Origin: Pseudomonadota bacterium
GTDB lineage: Bacteria; Pseudomonadota; Gammaproteobacteria; Steroidobacterales; Steroidobacteraceae
NCBI GenBank assembly: GCA_947454665.1
Contig: CANGMU010000030.1
Coordinates: forward strand, 1-17,000
Length of the DNA stretch: 17,000 nt
Direction of reading: 5' to 3'
Part shown: positions 6,527-14,827 of the stretch, piece after piece
How the letters are laid out: every line of letters begins with the position of its first letter
How positions within the stretch are numbered: the stretch's first letter is position 1
The notes under the pieces: model-generated
The model's database searches: none
The model's input: the letters and a program-made list of their open reading frames with translations, nothing else
Told to the model about the DNA's origin: nothing
Made by a program: the position numbers and the translations under genes

Positions 6527-8419
6527 TCAGGCCGCCCGGGCGCGCCGGAGATGGACCAGCAGGATCGAGATCGCGGCCGGCGTGATGCCCGGCACGCGTG
6601 AGGCCTGGCCCAAGGTGGTCGGGCGCACGTCGACGAGCTTCTGGCGTACTTCGCTCGACAGGCCGGCGATCGCCGCATAGTCGAGGTCAGGCGGCAGCTC
6701 GACCGCTTCGCTCGCCCGCTGCCGCTCGATGTCGGCCGTCTGGCGGTCGATATAGCCGGCATAGCGCGCGCGCACTTCCAGCTCCAGCTCCAGCTGCGGC
6801 GGAATGCGATCATCGGCCTGGTCCGCGTCATGGCGTCCGATGAGCTGGGCCAGCGCATCGTAAGGTACTTCCGGTCGGCGTAGCAGCTCGAAGGCCGTCT
6901 GTTCGCGTGACAGCGGGCCGCCCAGCCATTGCGCCGCCCAGTCCGCCGGCAGCGTCGACGGCCGCAGCAGGTGGCCGGCGAGGCGCGCGACTTCCTTTTC
7001 CACGGCCGCCTGCTTGGCCTCGAAGAAAGCCCAGCGCGCGTCATCGACCAGCCCAAGTTCGCGGCCAGCCGGCGTCAGGCGCGCGTCGGCATTGTCCTCG
7101 CGCAGCATCAGCCGGTATTCGGCGCGGCTGGTGAACATGCGATAGGGCTCGCGCGTGCCGCAGGTCGTGAGGTCATCGACCATCACGCCCAGATAGGAGG
7201 TGGCGCGATCCGGCGTCCAGCCCGCCAGATCGCAGGCCACCGCGGCGGCATTGATGCCGGCGACAAGACCCTGCGCTGCGGCTTCTTCATAGCCGGTGGT
7301 GCCGTTGATCTGGCCCGCGAGGAACAGGCCCGGCAGCGCCTTCACCGCCAGACGGGGCGTGAGGTCGCGCGGATCGAAGAAGTCGTATTCGATCGCATAG
7401 CCCGGCCGCGTCAGCTGTGCGTGCGCAAGGCCGGGGATCGTGCGCACGAAGGCCTGTTGCACATCGAAAGGCAGGCTCGTGGAGATGCCGTTCGGATAGA
7501 CCTCGTGCGTCTCGAGTCCCTCGGGCTCGAGGAAGATCTGGTGCGAATCGCGGTCGGCGAAGCGCACGACCTTGTCTTCGACGCTGGGGCAATAGCGCGG
7601 GCCGACGCCCTCGATAACGCCGGTGAACATCGGCGAGCGGTCCGTCGCGGCACGGATGATGTCGTGCGTGCGCGTGTTGGTCGCCGTGATGTGGCAGGGA
7701 CGCTGCGCCGGATGATCCTCACGGCGCCCCAGGAAGGAGAACACCGGGCGCGGCTCGTCGCTCGGCTGCACGACCAGGTTGCTGTAGTCGATGCTGCGGC
7801 CATCGATTCGCGGCGGCGTGCCGGTCTTCAGGCGCCCGACGCGGGGCATCAGCTCACGCAGGCGCGCGGCAAGCTTGAGCGACGGCGGATCGCCCGCGCG
7901 GCCACCCGAATACTGTTCAAGCCCGACATGCAGGCGACCGCCCAGGAACGTGCCCGTGGTCAGCACGACGGCGCGCGTCGTGAAGCGGATACCGGTGACC
8001 GTCACGACGGCGCGGACCTGCCCGCCCTCGACTTCGATGTCAGCCGCCTCCTGCTGGAAGCAGCGCAGGTTCGGCTCGTTCTCGACCGCCTGGCGGATCG
8101 CGCGGCGATAGAGCTGGCGATCCGCCTGCGCGCGGGTGGCGCGCACGGCCGGGCCCTTGCTGGCATTGAGCGTGCGGAACTGGATGCCGGCGCGGTCTGC
8201 GGCGCGGGCCATGATGCCGCCCATCGCGTCGATCTCGCGCACGAGATGGCCCTTGCCGATGCCGCCGATGGCCGGGTTGCAGCTCATCGCGCCGACGGTC
8301 TCGAGGTTCTGCGTCAGCAGCAGCGTGCGGGCACCACGGCGGGCCGCCGCCAGGGCGGCCTCCACGCCGGCATGGCCGCCGCCGATCACGATAACGTCAT
8401 GGTCCGGGTGCACACTCAT
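6527..8419 (-). CDS. mnmG: tRNA uridine-5-carboxymethylaminomethyl(34) synthesis enzyme MnmG
   Basis: MnmG (GidA), with MnmE, installs the carboxymethylaminomethyl group on wobble uridine 34 of certain tRNAs, using FAD, NADH, methylene-tetrahydrofolate and glycine or ammonia. The 630-residue product matches the family length. It has an N-terminal FAD-binding motif VIVIGGGHAGVEAALAAARR and the conserved cysteines Cys47 in SCNPAIGG and Cys277 in GPRYCPSVEDK, at the same numbers as the E. coli enzyme. The C-terminal helical tRNA/MnmE-binding region ends RVPGITPAAISILLVHLR. The ATG at 8419 has no strong ribosome binding site. The gene is not followed by rsmG (gidB) or parAB, which often accompany it. 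Instead it converges on a ferredoxin gene. Confidence 0.98.
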   Translation of the reverse strand: MSVHPDHDVIVIGGGHAGVEAALAAARRGARTLLLTQNLETVGAMSCNPAIGGIGKGHLVREIDAMGGIMARAADRAGIQFRTLNASKGPAVRATRAQADRQLYRRAIRQAVENEPNLRCFQQEAADIEVEGGQVRAVVTVTGIRFTTRAVVLTTGTFLGGRLHVGLEQYSGGRAGDPPSLKLAARLRELMPRVGRLKTGTPPRIDGRSIDYSNLVVQPSDEPRPVFSFLGRREDHPAQRPCHITATNTRTHDIIRAATDRSPMFTGVIEGVGPRYCPSVEDKVVRFADRDSHQIFLEPEGLETHEVYPNGISTSLPFDVQQAFVRTIPGLAHAQLTRPGYAIEYDFFDPRDLTPRLAVKALPGLFLAGQINGTTGYEEAAAQGLVAGINAAAVACDLAGWTPDRATSYLGVMVDDLTTCGTREPYRMFTSRAEYRLMLREDNADARLTPAGRELGLVDDARWAFFEAKQAAVEKEVARLAGHLLRPSTLPADWAAQWLGGPLSREQTAFELLRRPEVPYDALAQLIGRHDADQADDRIPPQLELELEVRARYAGYIDRQTADIERQRASEAVELPPDLDYAAIAGLSSEVRQKLVDVRPTTLGQASRVPGITPAAISILLVHLRRARAA

Positions 8420-8425
8420 CCGCGC

Positions 8426-8431
8426 ATTCTA
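8426..8431 (-). promoter_or_regulatory. possible -10 element for mnmG (leaderless transcript)
   Basis: The minus-strand hexamer TAGAAT matches five of six bases of the sigma-70 -10 consensus and ends six bases before the mnmG ATG. Transcription would then begin at or next to the start codon, which fits the absence of a ribosome binding site. No good -35 lies 16-18 bases upstream, so support is weak. Confidence 0.3.
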
Positions 8432-8640
8432 ATGGGTGACGGGTCAGCGAGTCCCGTCCACGGGCGGCGAAAAGGATTTCGAAACGCGACGTGCAAGATC
8501 GTTTGCGGGGCCTTATCATGCGCCCCGAGCCGGGTTCCCGGCCGCCCGCCGCCCCGCGTCTGCCGGGGCAGGAAAACAGCGCTTCTTCCCTTCGGAAATC
8601 CACATTGGCCCTTTAGCGGTACAATGTCGGCTGAATTCCG

Positions 8641-8664
8641 CCGTATTGTAGCGTTTCGATACGG
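8641..8664. promoter_or_regulatory. inverted repeat, candidate operator upstream of the ligM-type gene
   Basis: CCGTATTG (8641-8648) and CGATACGG (8657-8664) form inverted half-sites with seven of eight bases matching and an eight-base spacer. The centre-to-centre distance of 16 bases suits a dimeric regulator or a small hairpin. It lies just upstream of the best candidate promoter for the O-demethylase gene. No regulator in the window can be assigned to it from sequence alone. Confidence 0.4.
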
Positions 8665-8778
8665 TAATCGGGGTTTGGGGGTGGCTTGCGGCCTCCCCTT
8701 GGGTCGCTGCTAGACTGTCGCACCTTTTTTAAGGCCCAGTTTTTTTGTCTCTCAAACCCTAGTTAAGAGGTTGGTTCA

Positions 8779-10170
8779 ATGAGCAATCTGGAAACCGTGC
8801 TGAAAAATGCCGGCAACACTGTCGAGCACCTGCGCAACTCGCAGATCGGCGCCTATGTCTACCCGGTCGTGTCGCCGGAGTTCTCGAACTGGCGTACGGA
8901 ACAGGCCGCCTGGCGCAACAACGCCGTGCTGTTCGACCAGACGCACCACATGGTCGACCTCTTCATCGACGGCCCGGACGCCCTGGCGTTCATCGAGAGC
9001 CTCGCGATCAACAGCATGAAGGGCTTCGTGCCGAACAAGGCCAAGCAGTTCGTGGCGTGCTCGCACTCGGGCCACGTGATCGGCGACAACATCCTCTTCT
9101 ACCTCGCCCCGGAAAGCTTCGTGATGGTCGGCCGCGCGCCGTCCTGCAACTGGGTGAAGTACCAGGCCGAGACCAGCGCCTTCCGCGTGTCGGTTCGCTA
9201 TGACGACCGTTCGCCGTCGCGCCCGAACGGCCACGCCGTCCGCCGCAACTACTACCGCTTCCAGATCCAGGGCCCGAAGGCCAAGCATGTGATCGACAAG
9301 CTCAACGGCACCCCGATGCCGGAGCTGAAGTTCTTCAACATGGCCGCCATCAAGATCAAGGGCCGTCTGGTCCGCACGCTGCGCCACGGCATGGCCGGCG
9401 AGCCGGGCGTCGAGATCTGGGGCCCCTATGAAGAGCGCGAAGAGATCGCTGCCGCCATCATCGAGGCGGGCAAGGAATTCGGCCTGCTGCCGGTCGGTTC
9501 GCGCGCCTACGCGACGAACACGCTGGAGTCGGGCTGGGTGCCGTCGCCGCTGCCGGCCGTGTACACGGACGAGCGCATGAAGGGCTATCGCGAGTGGCTG
9601 CCGGCCAACTCGTACGAGTCGGCGGGTGCCATCGGTGGTTCGTTCGTCTCGAAGAACATCGAAGACTACTACCTGACCCCGTACGAAATCGGCTACGGCC
9701 CGTTCGTGAAGTTCGACCATGACTTCATCGGCCGTGAAGCCCTCGAGAAGATGAACGGTGGCAAGGGTGGCCGTCGCAAGGTGACGCTGGCCTGGAACGG
9801 CGAAGACGTCGCCAAGATCCAGCGTTCGATCCTCGAGAAGGGCGAGCACTACAAGTACATCGAAATGCCGCTGTCGAACTACGCGAACAGCAACTACGAC
9901 CAGCTGACGGCGGGTGGCAAGACGGTGGGCCTGTCGCTGTTCTCGGGCTACAGCTACAACGAGCGTTCGTTCCTGTCGCTGGCCGTTGTCGACGAAGACA
10001 TCGCGCTGGGCAACGAAGTCGTCCTGCACTGGGGCGAGCCGAACGGCGGTTCCAAGAAGACGACTGTCGAGCCGCACAAGATGGCCGAGATCCGCGCGAT
10101 CGTTTCGCCGGTTCCGTACGCCGTCACGGCGCGCACGCAGTACGCCGACGGCTGGCGCACGGGCAAGTAA
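8779..10170 (+). CDS. ligM: tetrahydrofolate-dependent vanillate / 3-O-methylgallate O-demethylase, LigM type
   Basis: This 463-residue enzyme of the GcvT (aminomethyltransferase) fold resembles LigM of Sphingobium SYK-6 (about 471 residues). LigM moves the methyl group of vanillate or 3-O-methylgallate to tetrahydrofolate, giving protocatechuate or gallate. Recognisable features are the N-terminal substrate segment around LFDQTHHMVD (51-60), the core VRRNYYRFQIQGPKAKH (154-170), and GSRAYATNTLESGW (240-253). Tyr244 there probably corresponds to the catalytic tyrosine reported for LigM. GYGPFVKFDHDFIGREAL marks the C-terminal half. DesA and other GcvT relatives cannot be fully excluded, and the true substrate is unproven. 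The ATG follows AAGAGG. Codon choice is strongly biased to C/G-ending codons (many CCG, TCG), suggesting high expression. A strong terminator closes the gene. Confidence 0.85.
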   Translation: MSNLETVLKNAGNTVEHLRNSQIGAYVYPVVSPEFSNWRTEQAAWRNNAVLFDQTHHMVDLFIDGPDALAFIESLAINSMKGFVPNKAKQFVACSHSGHVIGDNILFYLAPESFVMVGRAPSCNWVKYQAETSAFRVSVRYDDRSPSRPNGHAVRRNYYRFQIQGPKAKHVIDKLNGTPMPELKFFNMAAIKIKGRLVRTLRHGMAGEPGVEIWGPYEEREEIAAAIIEAGKEFGLLPVGSRAYATNTLESGWVPSPLPAVYTDERMKGYREWLPANSYESAGAIGGSFVSKNIEDYYLTPYEIGYGPFVKFDHDFIGREALEKMNGGKGGRRKVTLAWNGEDVAKIQRSILEKGEHYKYIEMPLSNYANSNYDQLTAGGKTVGLSLFSGYSYNERSFLSLAVVDEDIALGNEVVLHWGEPNGGSKKTTVEPHKMAEIRAIVSPVPYAVTARTQYADGWRTGK

Positions 10171-10191
10171 TTGCCGCATAGCGTGTGATTG

Positions 10192-10222
10192 AAGGGCAGG
10201 TGGGAAACCACCTGCCCTTTTT
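10192..10222 (+). terminator. intrinsic terminator after the ligM-type gene
   Basis: GGGCAGGTGG and CCACCTGCCC form a perfect ten-base-pair stem (12 with the flanking A/T pairs) capped by a GAAA tetraloop and followed by TTTTT. It lies 21 bases after the O-demethylase stop codon and ends shortly before the truncated haemoglobin gene, so most transcripts should stop before that gene. Confidence 0.95.
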
Positions 10223-10245
10223 CATTTCTGCGACGGGAGCCGATC

Positions 10246-10659
10246 ATGAGCGAAATCCAGCCCCGCACCGCCTATGACCTGCTCGGCGGCCCGGCGATCG
10301 ACAAGCTGGTCGATGATTTCTATGACCGGATGGAGACGCTGCCGGAAGCCCGGGAGCTGCGTGCCATCCACTCGCCCGACCTGGCGCCCATCCGCCGGAT
10401 CCTCAAGCTCTACCTGTACGAGTGGCTCGGCGGCCCGAAGGGCTTTTCGACCGAGCGCGGGCATCCGATGCTGCGCGCCCGCCACCTGCCCTTTTCGATC
10501 GGCATCGCCGAGCGCGACCAGTGGATGCTGTGCATGAACGGGGCGCTGGATGCGATGGCCTGCGAACCGGAAGTGCGCGAACACATCCGCACCGCTGTCG
10601 CGAACCTGGCTGACTGGATGCGCAACAAGCCTGAAGAGCCGGCGCCCGGTCAGGGTTGA
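10246..10659 (+). CDS. group II truncated haemoglobin (2/2 Hb, TrHbO type)
   Basis: This 137-residue haem protein binds oxygen or related diatomic ligands. Group II features are visible: Tyr26 at B10 in DFYDRM, the loop YEWLGGPKGFSTERGHPMLR, the proximal histidine His80 (F8) in RARHLPF, and the family-defining tryptophan Trp93 (G8) in RDQWMLCM. The ATG at 10246 is chosen because GGGAG precedes it. An in-frame ATG at 10189 would place the start upstream of the terminator hairpin. The gene follows the O-demethylase after a terminator, so it probably has its own promoter or depends on read-through. Its 3' end overlaps the convergent regulator by ten bases. Likely roles are oxygen chemistry or nitric-oxide protection; nothing here decides between them. 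Confidence 0.93.
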   Translation: MSEIQPRTAYDLLGGPAIDKLVDDFYDRMETLPEARELRAIHSPDLAPIRRILKLYLYEWLGGPKGFSTERGHPMLRARHLPFSIGIAERDQWMLCMNGALDAMACEPEVREHIRTAVANLADWMRNKPEEPAPGQG

Positions 10660-11525
10660 CGGCTGCGAACGGTTTCCACGGCCTTGCGGGTGGCCTCGTC
10701 CATCGGCGTGAGCATCACCACGCGGATTGCCGGGTGTCCGTCCGGCACATAGGCGGTGTTCTCGAACACCAGTTCGCCGAATTCCGCGTTCGGGATGCGG
10801 TACTCGCCATAAGAGCGGACGTTGATCTCCGGGGCGCGCCACATCCGGCGGAACACCGCGGACTGGCTTTCCATGCGACGGATCAGCGATTCGAACTGCG
10901 GATCCTTGCCGGACTTGCTGTAGTCGACGCGCAGCTTGGCCAACACCCTTGACGCCATCGTCTCGAATTCTGCTGGCTTCATCGTCGAACTGGCAGCAAA
11001 AAGCGTCTCGAGCAGATTTCGCTGACCCACCGGCATCGCACTATAGTCGCGCACCAGGGCCGCGCTCAGCTGGTTCCAGGCCAGGACGTCCCAGCGCAGG
11101 TTGAGCATCACGGATGGACCAGCGGCACCTTCGATCATCCGCAGGATCTCGGGCGGAACCTCCTGCTGGCCCTCGTGCTGCAGGCGCGGAGGGCGTTGCT
11201 GCACCAGCGAGAACAGGTAGACGCGTTCATCGTCGGTCAGGCGGAAGGTGTGGCAGATCCGCTCCAGCACCTCGTCGGACACGCGCATCTGGCGGCCCTG
11301 CTCAAGCCAGGTGTACCAGGCGACGCTGACACCCGAGAGCGCCGCCACGTCTTCCCGACGCAGACCCTCGGTACGGCGCCGCTGCGGCTCGGGCAGGCCG
11401 AGATCGGAAGGCTTGATGCGGGCCCGGCAACTGCGCAGGAACTCCGCGCGCTGGCGGTCCATGGGCGGCCGTACAGGACGGCGCTGAGCCTCACCCGGCC
11501 CCTCGAGTCGTTCCGTGGTGTCCAT
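10650..11525 (-). CDS. XRE-family regulator with MmyB-like ligand-binding domain
   Basis: This 291-residue DNA-binding protein has a helix-turn-helix near residues 55-92 (LRREDVAALSGVSVAWYTWL, then RVSDEVLERIC) and a C-terminal MmyB-like domain beginning around VMLNLRWDVLAWNQLSAAL. MmyB domains are PAS-like and have been linked to fatty-acid or other small-molecule sensing. The ATG at 11525 is preceded by a GAGGGGGGGGG tract that can act as the ribosome binding site. An alternative ATG at 11462 would give the more typical MDRQRAEFLRSCRARI start but has no ribosome binding site. The gene is divergent from a TonB-dependent receptor and overlaps the truncated haemoglobin gene at its 3' end. It probably regulates itself and one of these neighbours. 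Confidence 0.9.
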   Translation of the reverse strand: MDTTERLEGPGEAQRRPVRPPMDRQRAEFLRSCRARIKPSDLGLPEPQRRRTEGLRREDVAALSGVSVAWYTWLEQGRQMRVSDEVLERICHTFRLTDDERVYLFSLVQQRPPRLQHEGQQEVPPEILRMIEGAAGPSVMLNLRWDVLAWNQLSAALVRDYSAMPVGQRNLLETLFAASSTMKPAEFETMASRVLAKLRVDYSKSGKDPQFESLIRRMESQSAVFRRMWRAPEINVRSYGEYRIPNAEFGELVFENTAYVPDGHPAIRVVMLTPMDEATRKAVETVRSRQP

Positions 11526-11554
11526 CCACCCCCCCCCTCGTGTCTTTTAGACTG

Positions 11555-11582
11555 CTATTACTAATACCACGTTTGGAGTCAA
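11555..11582 (-). promoter_or_regulatory. candidate promoter and autoregulatory operator of the XRE regulator
   Basis: On the minus strand TTGACT (11582-11577) is a five-of-six match to the -35 consensus and is followed after 16 bases by TAATAG (11560-11555), a weak -10. A perfect palindrome TATTA-C-TAATA (11556-11566, plus strand) covers the -10. This AT-rich patch stands out from the GC-rich surroundings. Placement over its own promoter fits autorepression by the XRE protein, which is an inference. Confidence 0.45.
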
Positions 11583-11657
11583 CAATTAAGGGCTTGCAGT
11601 TCAATGGTTCTGGCAAGCGCGGAGCGCCTTGCGTTAGCTTCAGGATTGGGGTCGACA

Positions 11658-11675
11658 GGTTACAAACATGTGACC
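11658..11675. promoter_or_regulatory. imperfect palindrome upstream of the TonB-dependent receptor
   Basis: GGTTACA-AACA-TGTGACC has inverted seven-base arms with six matches around a four-base spacer. It lies about 40 bases before the receptor ATG and overlaps a TTACAA hexamer that could act as a poor -35. It is a candidate operator for the divergent XRE regulator or another factor. Confidence 0.4.
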
Positions 11676-11715
11676 GCGCCGTTCAGATAACTAGACCAAG
11701 CAGGAAGGGGTTTAC

Positions 11716-14700
11716 ATGACGATTTCGAAATCCACGCACAGCGTGGCGGGCAGCGTTGCGGCTGCCGTTGCGCTGGCGCTTGCGTCGCCGGCGACGTCTT
11801 TCGCGGCCGACGAGCTCGTAGAAGTACAGATCACCGGCTCGCGCATTACGCTGGCACCCGGCATGACGGCGCCCACGCCCGTGACGTCGGTGACGGCGGA
11901 AGACATGAAGTCGCTCGGCCCCAACCAGATCATCGACAGCCTCAATGCGCTGCCGGTGTTCCGCAACAACTCCAACGCCAACCAGTCGCTGGGTGGCCAG
12001 AACTCCGGCGGCGCCAACGTCAACATGCACGGCATCGGCACCAGCCGCACGCTCGTGCTGCTCGACGGTCGCCGTGTCGTGGCGACGAACCGCTTCGGCA
12101 GCGTCGACGTGAACATCCTGCCCAGCATGCTGCTGAAGAACGTCGAGACGGTAACGGGCGGCGCATCGGCCAGCTACGGTACGGACGCCGTGGCCGGCGT
12201 CACCAACTTCATCCTCGACACCAAGTTCGAGGGCGTGAAGGCCAAGGCCCAGTTCGGCCAGACCTCACGCGGTGACGGCGCCAACAAGGAATACGGCTTC
12301 GCCGTCGGCCACAGCTTCATGAATGACCGGCTGCATTTCGTCGGCTCGTTCAACGCCAACCAGCTCGACCCCATCGAAGGCAAGAGCTCGATGGACAAGC
12401 GTCCGTACATCAAGCACTGGGGCTATGTCACCAACCCCAACACGGCAGGTCCGACGTACATCACCGCGCCCAATGTCGTCCCGACGAATTTCGCGAACAC
12501 GCTGATGTTCACCGCAACGTCCAGCAGCCCGCTTGATCGCCTTATCTTCGACTCCACCGGACAGCTCTTCGACAAACTTCCGTTCTCCGGGATCGGTCAG
12601 CTGAACGGCGGCTGCAACTGCCAATCCCTCTCCGATCCCAGAATGTCGACGATGTATCAGGACCAGAACATTCAGGTGGGATACGACGGCAAGTCCGGCG
12701 TCGCCCGCGTGGGCTTCGACATCAACGACAACACCGAAGTCTATGCGCAGGGCCTCTGGGCAAAGAACCACCAGCGCACCCGCTGGCAGGACATTCCCCT
12801 TGTGTCGACCTGGGCAACCCGCATCTACCAGGACAACGCCTACCTGCCGGCCTCCGCCGCAGCGCTGATCGCCGCGAGCGGGTCCCGCACGGCCGGTGCC
12901 GGTGCGATCGCTGATGGCGGCGCGAAGTACGTGGCTGCCACGCTGTATTTGTCGGCCCTCGCCAGCGATCCGAACGGCGGCTCGATCCTCGATACGGCCA
13001 ACAACATGGCCAGCTATACCCTCGGCCTGACCACCAAGATCCGCGACTGGAAGGTCAACGCCTACGCGCAGCATGGCGAAAACACGCAGGATTACGACGG
13101 CTACAACCTGCCGCGCGTGGATCGCCTGCAGGTGGCCCTGGATGCGGTGAAGGATGTCAACGGCAAGATCGTCTGCCGCGCCTCGCTGCCGCAGTACGAT
13201 CCGAACGGCTACTGGAAGGATTGCGTGCCGGTGAACATCCTCGGTGGCAAGGGCACGATGACCCCCGCCATGTGGGATTACACCCACCAGCTCTACAAGC
13301 ATGCCTTTGCCACCGTGAAGCAGGACCTCTTCGAGGTCTCGGCTTCCGGCAGCCTGGGTATCGGCCTGCCGGCCGGTGACATCAGCGCCGCGGTCGGCGC
13401 GAACTGGCGTCGGGACGATTTCGAGCAGGGCACGCCGAATCCGTCTGACGAGTTTCCGGCACTGGCGGATGGCCGCCTGCTGAAGGACCTCGGCATCGGC
13501 GACGGCACGCGTGGCATCGTCCCGCAGTACGGCTGCACGCCGGGGGGCACGCCGGTGACCGGTGGCGTACCGGGCCTGCGCTACGCTGCAGCGGGCTTCT
13601 GCGGGGCCAGCAGCTCCAGCACCCTGCTGTTCTCTAGCCAGCGCTTCATTCAGGGCAGTGACTCGGTCAAGGAAGCCTTCGCCGAATTCCAGATTCCGGT
13701 ACTGGCCAAGCTGCCCTTCGCCGAGCGGGTGGATGCAAACCTGGCGGCACGCTGGGCCAATTACGAGGGTGCGGGCCAGATCTGGTCCTGGAAGGGCGGC
13801 CTGAGCTGGTCGATCAACGACCAGGTGCGCGTCCGTGCCACCAGCTCGCGCGACGTGCGTGCGCCGAACCTGCGTGACCGTTTCGACTCCACGCTGGGCG
13901 GCGTCAACGCGATCGATCGCAACTCCAGGCTGGCGACGCCGATCTCGTATTCGATCATCAGTTACTCGGGTGGCAACCCGAACCTGAAGCCCGAGAAGGC
14001 GGACACCACGACGGCAGGCATCGTGTTCCAGCCTGCTTTCCTCGACGGCTTCCAGGCGTCGGTTGACTGGTACAAGATCAACATCAAGGGTGCCATCGCG
14101 CAGCTCGGCGCACAGACCGTGCTGGACCAGTGCAACCTGGGTGATACGGCGCTCTGCCAGTACGTGCACCGTAACAACAACACCCTTCAGAACCCGCTGG
14201 GCGACCTCCAGCAGCTCGACAACTACTACCTCAACCTGAACAGCGAAACCTATCAGGGTGTGGACTTCGAGCTGGGTTATCGCAAGGCGCTGACGCTGTT
14301 CGGCGGCGGTCCGGAGTCGATCACGGTGCGAGCCTTCGCCACGCGTTACCTGACGAATGAGCAGCAGCCGCCGGAACTGCTGAACGCGAGCGGCGCCAAG
14401 ACGGCCGGCCCGAAGATCGACAACATGGCCGTGACGCCGAATGCGGCCACGTTCATGCTGGGCTATCGCAACGGGCCTTACACCGCGATGATCTCGGAGC
14501 GCTTCACGAGCTCCTTCAAGATCAACCGCCTCTACGAAGAGAGCAAGGTGCGTGCCCCGGTCGTTGCCGGGAACACGACGGTGGACGACAACACCGTGGG
14601 CGAGGTTCTCACCACCGACCTCACCCTGGGTTGGCAGCCGGAACAGTTCGCCGGCCTGCGTGTGTACTCGACCATCACCAACCTGTTCGACCGGAATCCG

Positions 14701-14802
14701 GAGATTCTGCCGACGGTCGGTGGACGTACCGGCTTCGGCCCCGGCCTGAACGGAGACATCATCGGTCGCCGCTTTGTGGTGGGCGCGGAATACAAGTTCT
14801 AA
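11716..14802 (+). CDS. TonB-dependent outer-membrane receptor
   Basis: This is a 1028-residue substrate-importing beta-barrel. The N-terminal signal peptide (1-30) ends in ATSFA-AD. The mature N-terminus has ELVEVQITGSRI, followed by a plug domain (about 50-170) with MHGIGTSRTLVLLDGRRVV and GASASYGTDAVAGVTNFIL. A large barrel ends in FVVGAEYKF with the terminal aromatic residue needed for assembly. Cysteine pairs (for example CNC, and C..ALCQ in DQCNLGDTALCQYVHR) suggest disulfide-stapled extracellular loops. No N-terminal signalling domain for an ECF sigma system is present. AGGAAGG precedes the ATG. It is divergent from the XRE regulator. A stretch around 12500-12680 uses less biased codons (CTT, AGA, TCC) than the rest and may be a recombined surface loop. 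The substrate cannot be read from sequence; aromatic oligomers are one option given the neighbours. Confidence 0.95.
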   Translation: MTISKSTHSVAGSVAAAVALALASPATSFAADELVEVQITGSRITLAPGMTAPTPVTSVTAEDMKSLGPNQIIDSLNALPVFRNNSNANQSLGGQNSGGANVNMHGIGTSRTLVLLDGRRVVATNRFGSVDVNILPSMLLKNVETVTGGASASYGTDAVAGVTNFILDTKFEGVKAKAQFGQTSRGDGANKEYGFAVGHSFMNDRLHFVGSFNANQLDPIEGKSSMDKRPYIKHWGYVTNPNTAGPTYITAPNVVPTNFANTLMFTATSSSPLDRLIFDSTGQLFDKLPFSGIGQLNGGCNCQSLSDPRMSTMYQDQNIQVGYDGKSGVARVGFDINDNTEVYAQGLWAKNHQRTRWQDIPLVSTWATRIYQDNAYLPASAAALIAASGSRTAGAGAIADGGAKYVAATLYLSALASDPNGGSILDTANNMASYTLGLTTKIRDWKVNAYAQHGENTQDYDGYNLPRVDRLQVALDAVKDVNGKIVCRASLPQYDPNGYWKDCVPVNILGGKGTMTPAMWDYTHQLYKHAFATVKQDLFEVSASGSLGIGLPAGDISAAVGANWRRDDFEQGTPNPSDEFPALADGRLLKDLGIGDGTRGIVPQYGCTPGGTPVTGGVPGLRYAAAGFCGASSSSTLLFSSQRFIQGSDSVKEAFAEFQIPVLAKLPFAERVDANLAARWANYEGAGQIWSWKGGLSWSINDQVRVRATSSRDVRAPNLRDRFDSTLGGVNAIDRNSRLATPISYSIISYSGGNPNLKPEKADTTTAGIVFQPAFLDGFQASVDWYKINIKGAIAQLGAQTVLDQCNLGDTALCQYVHRNNNTLQNPLGDLQQLDNYYLNLNSETYQGVDFELGYRKALTLFGGGPESITVRAFATRYLTNEQQPPELLNASGAKTAGPKIDNMAVTPNAATFMLGYRNGPYTAMISERFTSSFKINRLYEESKVRAPVVAGNTTVDDNTVGEVLTTDLTLGWQPEQFAGLRVYSTITNLFDRNPEILPTVGGRTGFGPGLNGDIIGRRFVVGAEYKF

Positions 14803-14827
14803 GCCTCCCGCTGTAGTCTGTGATGAC

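Larger units (their letters stand above)
8420..8778. other. 359-base intergenic region between mnmG and the ligM-type gene
   Basis: No protein gene is supported here. The half next to mnmG is very GC-rich and contains short inverted repeats: GGGGC/GCCCC around CTTATCATGC near 8517-8536, GCCGGG/CCCGGC near 8528-8541, and CTGCC/GGCAG near 8560-8571. The ligM-proximal half holds an 8+8 inverted repeat (8641-8664), an imperfect GGGG..GGC/GCC.CCCC hairpin (8677-8698), and two T runs (8724-8729, 8741-8747). The best sigma-70-like pair for ligM is TTGCGG (8686-8691) and TAGACT (8711-8716), with an overly long 19-base spacer. A TACAAT at 8620-8625 has no -35 at the right distance. AAGAGG at 8763-8768 is the ribosome binding site of the downstream gene. 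Confidence 0.5.

Noticed and set aside
8620..8625. TACAAT as the -10 of the O-demethylase promoter.
   Set aside because: There is no -35-like hexamer 16-18 bases upstream; the nearest TTGGCC is only nine bases away.
8420..8778. A replication origin next to mnmG, as seen in many bacteria.
   Set aside because: No DnaA-box consensus was seen, and rsmG, parA and parB are not adjacent.
8776..10179. A 467-codon frame antisense to the whole O-demethylase gene.
   Set aside because: It mirrors the biased codons of the sense gene, lacks a ribosome binding site and has a composition rich in Arg, Val and His without domain motifs.
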